The notes beneath the pieces are model-generated. The model saw only the letters and a list, made by a program, of their open reading frames with translations, had not been told where the DNA came from and made no database searches. The translations under genes were made by a program, and so were the position numbers. A stretch of 9,558 nt of DNA from Pseudomonadota bacterium. Lineage in GTDB: Bacteria; Pseudomonadota; Alphaproteobacteria; Rhizobiales; Xanthobacteraceae. The DNA lies in the NCBI GenBank assembly GCA_023430245.1, contig JAEZBA010000254.1, positions 1-9,558 on the forward strand. The letters run 5' to 3'. Position 1 is the stretch's first letter; each line of letters opens with the position of its first letter. This document shows, one piece after another, positions 6,584 to 9,558 of this stretch.

Positions 6584-7417
6584 ATGTCGATGTCAGATAC
6601 CGGCTTCGATATCCTGTCGCTGTTCGACGACGGTCCGGAGCCGCAACTCGACATTTCGCAGGACATCGCGCTGCGGGTCCGCAATCTGCAGGTCAAATTC
6701 CGGCGCCAGCATGTGCTGAAAGGCGTCAACTTCGACGTCAAGCGCGGCGAGGTGCTGGGCTTTGTCGGCGCTTCCGGCGCCGGCAAGTCGGTGCTGCTGC
6801 GGACCATGATCGGCCTCATCCAGCCGACCTCCGGCACCATCGAAGTGTTCGGACAGGAATTCTCCAAGGCCAAGGAATTGCGCGAGCAATTGATCGAACG
6901 CCATTGGGGCATTCTGTTCCAGCACGGCGCGCTGTTCTCGGCGCTGACGGTGCGTCAGAACGTGCAATTCCCGATGCGCGAATATCTCGACCTGTCGCCG
7001 CGCCTGCTCGACGAGGTCGCCGCCGCCAAGCTCAAAATGGTGGGCCTGCCGCCGGAAGCCTTGAACAAGATGCCGTCTGAACTCTCGGGCGGCATGATCA
7101 AGCGCGTGGCGCTGGCGCGCGCGCTCGCGCTCGATCCAGCGATCGTCTTTCTGGACGAGCCGACATCCGGCCTCGACCCGATCAGCGCCGGCGAATTCGA
7201 TAACCTGATCAGGACGTTGCAGCGCACTTTGGGGCTCACCGTTTTCATGGTAACTCATGACCTCGACTCCCTGCATTCCGTCTGCGACCGGATCGCTGTT
7301 CTGGCCGACGGCAGGGTGATTGCTGCAGGGCCGATGTCGACAATGCTGGCCTCGGAACATCCGTGGCTGAAGGCTTACTTCCGCGGCAAACGTGGCCGCG
7401 TCGGCTCAACGATGTGA
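6584..7417 (+). CDS. mlaF: MlaF-type ABC transporter ATP-binding protein
   Basis: This is a 277-residue cytoplasmic ATPase that energises the MlaE permease. The nucleotide-binding motifs are complete and in order: Walker A GASGAGKS (62-69), Q-loop Gln113, signature LSGGM (167-171), Walker B with catalytic Glu192 (VFLDEP, 188-193), D-loop SGLD (195-198) and switch His225. The region LFQHGALFSALTVRQNVQFP (111-130) and the signature LSGGMIKRVALARA are typical of the Mla/Ttg2A group. An acidic N-terminal extension of about 25 residues (LFDDGPEPQLDISQD) precedes the ABC domain. The gene is co-transcribed between mlaE and mlaD with gaps of 12 and 9 bases. The ATG at 6590 is an alternative start. 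Identification of the family is secure; the lipid substrate is inferred from the neighbours. Confidence 0.93.
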   Translation: MSMSDTGFDILSLFDDGPEPQLDISQDIALRVRNLQVKFRRQHVLKGVNFDVKRGEVLGFVGASGAGKSVLLRTMIGLIQPTSGTIEVFGQEFSKAKELREQLIERHWGILFQHGALFSALTVRQNVQFPMREYLDLSPRLLDEVAAAKLKMVGLPPEALNKMPSELSGGMIKRVALARALALDPAIVFLDEPTSGLDPISAGEFDNLIRTLQRTLGLTVFMVTHDLDSLHSVCDRIAVLADGRVIAAGPMSTMLASEHPWLKAYFRGKRGRVGSTM

Positions 7418-7426
7418 GGTTGGCGT

Positions 7427-8308
7427 ATGGAAACCCGGGCAAATTACATCCTGATCGGCTGCTTCACGCTCGCGGTCATCCTGGGTGCGTTCGGCTTCGT
7501 GTACTGGTTCCACCATGTCGGCGGCACCGGCGAACGCACGACCTATAACGTCATGTTCCAGGGTCCGATCGGCGGCTTGCGGTCCGGCGCGTCGGTGACC
7601 TTCAACGGCATCCGCGTCGGCGAGGTGACCGCACTGTCGCTCGACCCGAAGGATCCGAAAAACTCGGTCGCGACGATTTCGATCGACACCACGACGCCGG
7701 TACGCGCCGACACCGAGGTGTCGCTCGATTCCCAGGGGCTGACCGGCATTTCGGTGCTGGCGCTGCGTGGCGGATCCTCGACTGCGGGACCGGTCACCGC
7801 GACGCTCGGAGACGTGCCGCTTCTGACTGCGGGGTCGAGCGCGTCGCAGGACATGATGGCGGCGGCGCGCGATGTCGCGCGGCGGATCGACACGGTGCTT
7901 TTGGAAAACCAGCAGGCGCTGAAGAACTCGCTGAAGAACATCGAGACCTTCACCGATATGCTGGCGAAGAATTCGGACTCGCTGTCGAAATCGGTGAAGA
8001 ACATCGAATCCTTCACCGACGCGCTGGCGAAGAATTCGGAGAAGGTCGACGGCATTCTTGCCGGTGCCGACCGGGTGCTCGGCAATTTCGAGAACCTTAC
8101 CGCGGACAAGGGCGACGTTCCGGAAGCTGTGCGCGCCTTCAAGACGCTTGCGGAATATCTCGACAAGCGGCTGGAAGGGCTGATCGTCGACGGCCGCCGC
8201 ACGCTGAATACGGTCGATCGCGCGGTGCGCAATTTCGACGAGAATCCGTCCCGCATCATCTTCGGCGGCGGCCGTCCGGCGACGCAGCAGCAGCGGCGGC
8301 AGCAATAA
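7427..8308 (+). CDS. mlaD: MlaD-type MCE-domain lipid-binding protein
   Basis: This 293-residue protein is anchored by one N-terminal transmembrane helix (about 7-28) and faces the periplasm. The MCE domain spans about 38-115 (YNVMFQGPIGGLRSGASVTF, NGIRVGEVTALSLDP, LTGISVLALRGG). MlaD proteins form a hexameric ring that passes lipids between periplasmic carriers and the MlaE permease. Residues about 140-270 are helical, with an internal repeat of three heptads (KNIETFTDMLAKNS at 170-183 and KNIESFTDALAKNS at 191-204), so a coiled-coil tube is likely. The tail is Gly/Arg/Gln-rich (GGGRPATQQQRRQQ). GAGG at 7416-7419, overlapping the mlaF stop, serves as ribosome-binding site 7 bases before the ATG. 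At 293 residues it is longer than E. coli MlaD (about 183), as in many alphaproteobacteria. Confidence 0.92.
   Translation: METRANYILIGCFTLAVILGAFGFVYWFHHVGGTGERTTYNVMFQGPIGGLRSGASVTFNGIRVGEVTALSLDPKDPKNSVATISIDTTTPVRADTEVSLDSQGLTGISVLALRGGSSTAGPVTATLGDVPLLTAGSSASQDMMAAARDVARRIDTVLLENQQALKNSLKNIETFTDMLAKNSDSLSKSVKNIESFTDALAKNSEKVDGILAGADRVLGNFENLTADKGDVPEAVRAFKTLAEYLDKRLEGLIVDGRRTLNTVDRAVRNFDENPSRIIFGGGRPATQQQRRQQ
7934..8041 (+). repeat. 63-base in-frame tandem duplication inside mlaD
   Basis: Copy 1 starts at 7934 and copy 2 at 7997, exactly 63 bases (21 codons) apart; similarity persists to about 8041, in the second copy. Both encode KNIE-S/T-FTD-x-LAKNS. Differences are few and mostly conservative. 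A 21-residue unit equals three heptads, so the duplication lengthens the coiled coil without changing its register. Confidence 0.75.
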
Positions 8309-8343
8309 CCCACGCCTTGCGTTCGCGCAGATAGATCGCGACC

Positions 8344-8377
8344 AAGAGCCGGCCGGATCGACATCCGTCCGGCTCTT
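8344..8377 (+). terminator. Strong hairpin after mlaD, probable transcription terminator
   Basis: A 15-base stem (8344-8358 with 8363-8377) has one C/T mismatch (8353/8368) and a 4-base CGAC loop. It begins 36 bases after the mlaD stop. The 3' arm ends in CTCTTT but the T-run is short (TTTG), so termination may be partial. It marks the end of the mlaE-F-D operon. Confidence 0.68.
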
Positions 8378-8400
8378 TGTCGTTGTGACGCCCGTGCGAC

Positions 8401-8423
8401 CAAGCGGGTGCGGCGCCCGCTTG
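8401..8423 (+). other. Second hairpin upstream of the Bug gene
   Basis: CAAGCGGG (8401-8408) pairs perfectly with CCCGCTTG (8416-8423) around a 7-base loop. No T-run follows, so an intrinsic terminator is unlikely. Its right arm overlaps the candidate -35 of the next promoter. It could be an operator or part of an intergenic repeat. Confidence 0.35.
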
Positions 8424-8450
8424 ACCGTTGCGGCGACCCTCCACTACGCT
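8421..8450 (+). promoter_or_regulatory. Candidate promoter of the Bug/TctC gene
   Basis: CTTGACC (8420-8426) matches the alphaproteobacterial -35 CTTGAC. TACGCT (8445-8450) is a weak -10 after an 18-base spacer. The leader would be about 70 bases to the ATG at 8524. A promoter is expected here because the mla operon ends in a hairpin upstream. Confidence 0.3.
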
Positions 8451-8510
8451 TCGCAGAACCGGCAAATTTTACGCCGTAGCGAAAAATAGCGGCCGTCCCG
8501 GCGGCTGCAT

Positions 8511-8517
8511 GGGGAGG
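8511..8517 (+). promoter_or_regulatory. Ribosome-binding site that fixes the Bug gene start
   Basis: GGGGAGG at 8511-8517 lies 6 bases before the ATG at 8524, ideal spacing. It overlaps the earlier in-frame ATG at 8509, which therefore is unlikely to be used. Confidence 0.75.
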
Positions 8518-8523
8518 ACGGTC

Positions 8524-9492
8524 ATGGTCTCTGCCGCATTGCGTGCAATCGTTTCCGCTGTCGTGATGTCCGCCGCAACATTTGCGGCAAGCGCGCAGGA
8601 CTTTCCGACGCGTCCGATCACCATCGTGCTGCCTTATCCGCCGGGGGCGTCGACCGAACAGGTGGCGCGCATGGTGCAGCCGATCATGCAGGAGCGACTG
8701 AAGCAGCCGATCGTGATCGAGAACAAACCCGGCGGCAACGGCAGCATCGGCACGCTGGCGGTCGCCCGCGCGGCGCCGGACGGCTACACCATCCTGCTCA
8801 CCACCAATGCGCTGATGACGATCGTGCCGAATGTGCAGACTATGCCGTTCGACCCGCTGAAGGATTTCGCGCCGCTCACGACCGCCATTCGCGGCATTCT
8901 CGGAATTGCCATCAACCCGAAGGTGCCGGCGAACAATGTCGCCGAGTTCATCGCCTATGTGAAAGCCAACCCGAAGACGGTGCATTACGGCACCGCCGGC
9001 ATCGGCAGTCCGCAGCATATGGCCGGCTTGCTTCTCAACCGCGAGGCCGGGACCGATTTGATCCATGTGCCCTACAAGGGCGGCGGCCCGGCGGTGAACG
9101 ACGCCATGGGCGGACATGTCCAGGCGGTGATCGCGACGATCTCTTCGACGCTCGGACAGCATAAGGGCGGATTGCTGCGGATCATCGGTATCGGCGAGAA
9201 GGAGCGGTTCGCCGGCCAGCCGGACATTCAGGCGATCGCCGAGACGGTGCCGGGATTCGAAGCGACGTCGTGGCTTGCCTTCTATGCTCCGGCCGGTACG
9301 CCGAAAGCTGCGATCGATGTGCTCAACCGCGAACTGGTGTTCGCGCTGAACACGCCGGAAGTGAAAAAGAAGCTGTTCGATCTCGGATTGCCGGTCGTGG
9401 CCGACACGCCGGAGGAACTGGGGCGCCGCACCCGTGACGAGCTCAAATTGTGGGGCGATGTCGCCCGCGCGATGAACGTGCGGGTGGAGTAG
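8524..9492 (+). CDS. Bug/TctC-family tripartite tricarboxylate transporter substrate-binding protein
   Basis: Starting at the ATG at 8524, chosen by its GGGGAGG site, the product has 322 residues. Its signal peptide (MVSAALRAIVSAVVMSAATF...) is probably cut after ASA at residue 24, leaving a mature periplasmic protein starting QDFPTRPI. Family hallmarks are FPTRPITIVLPYPPGASTEQ (27-46), VIENKPGGNGSIG (64-76), APDGYTILL (84-92), PYKGGGPAVNDAMGGHVQ (183-200) and APAGTP (255-260). Such proteins bind carboxylates or other small organic acids and hand them to TctA/TctB permeases. Neither permease is in the window, so it is an orphan here, which is common for the large Bug family. The ligand cannot be predicted. 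It is a separate transcription unit from mla, although it lies on the same strand. Confidence 0.9.
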   Translation: MVSAALRAIVSAVVMSAATFAASAQDFPTRPITIVLPYPPGASTEQVARMVQPIMQERLKQPIVIENKPGGNGSIGTLAVARAAPDGYTILLTTNALMTIVPNVQTMPFDPLKDFAPLTTAIRGILGIAINPKVPANNVAEFIAYVKANPKTVHYGTAGIGSPQHMAGLLLNREAGTDLIHVPYKGGGPAVNDAMGGHVQAVIATISSTLGQHKGGLLRIIGIGEKERFAGQPDIQAIAETVPGFEATSWLAFYAPAGTPKAAIDVLNRELVFALNTPEVKKKLFDLGLPVVADTPEELGRRTRDELKLWGDVARAMNVRVE

Positions 9493-9512
9493 GGCGGACC
9501 AGACGAGGCGCG

Positions 9513-9531
9513 GCCAGCGGCTTCCGCCGGC
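9513..9531 (+). terminator. Possible terminator hairpin after the Bug gene
   Basis: GCCAGCGG (9513-9520) and CCGCCGGC (9524-9531) pair with one A/C mismatch around a 3-base CTT loop, 20 bases after the stop codon. The sequence that follows is A-rich (ACAAATAAA) rather than T-rich, so an intrinsic terminator is only weakly supported. Nothing else is visible to the window end. Confidence 0.3.
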
Positions 9532-9558
9532 ACAAATAAAGAAGGGCGCGTCCGAAGA

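Noticed and set aside
5941..7080. Plus-strand open frame of 379 codons overlapping mlaE and mlaF
   Set aside because: It is a frame-shifted reading of both genes with no family likeness.
8256..8465. Minus-strand small open frame between mlaD and the Bug gene
   Set aside because: It spans the terminator hairpin and the 3' end of mlaD, has no ribosome-binding site and gives a low-complexity product.
7543..9162. A long minus-strand open frame of 539 codons opposite mlaD and the Bug gene
   Set aside because: It crosses two well-identified genes and their terminator. Its translation is Arg/His/Ser-rich and without recognisable domains, which is typical of antisense frames in high-GC coding DNA.

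Overview
The window looks like chromosomal DNA of a high-GC alphaproteobacterium. The most likely source is the order Hyphomicrobiales, family Nitrobacteraceae (relatives of Bradyrhizobium, Rhodopseudomonas, Afipia). This is inferred from the strongly GC-biased third codon positions, an HWE-type histidine kinase with a single-domain receiver, a STAS-MlaE fusion permease, a small 'SACT' ClpP-fold periplasmic protein and a Bug/TctC-type binding protein. No RNA gene, insertion sequence, phage gene or CRISPR array is visible.

Layout. (1) 1-430, minus strand: the start of a small conserved hypothetical gene. A TAA interrupts it at 227-229, yet the same frame stays open to the window edge, so it may be a recently broken longer gene. 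(2) 429-1595, plus: an MFS transporter of the HcaT/3-phenylpropionate-like branch. Its start codon interlocks with that of gene 1, and its stop codon abuts that of gene 3. (3) 1596-2027, minus: a secreted ClpP-fold protein. (4) 2152-4144, minus: a GAF-PAS-HWE sensor kinase followed 25 bases later by its CheY-like receiver, with a possible EcfG (general stress sigma factor) promoter upstream. (5) 4276-5271, minus: an enolase-superfamily dipeptide epimerase. (6) 5272-5431: a divergent intergenic region with repeated GTTAA(C) words and runs of G. (7) 5432-8308, plus: a compact mlaE-mlaF-mlaD lipid-transport operon that ends in a strong hairpin. (8) 8524-9492, plus: an orphan Bug/TctC periplasmic binding protein with its own leader.

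How the genes may fit together. The Mla-type importer (retrograde phospholipid trafficking that keeps the outer membrane asymmetric) and the L-Ala-D/L-Glu-type epimerase (murein peptide recycling) share one divergent control region, and both concern the cell envelope. The two-component pair is a separate signalling unit whose output is not in the window. The MFS carrier and the Bug protein are uptake genes with unknown substrates.

No clearly new multi-gene system was found. The parts most worth a second look are the in-frame stop at 227, the ClpP-like Ser-His spacing in the small secreted protein, the candidate stress promoter before the kinase, and the repeat-rich divergent control region. 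Most other long open frames are antisense or frame-shifted shadows produced by the high GC content.
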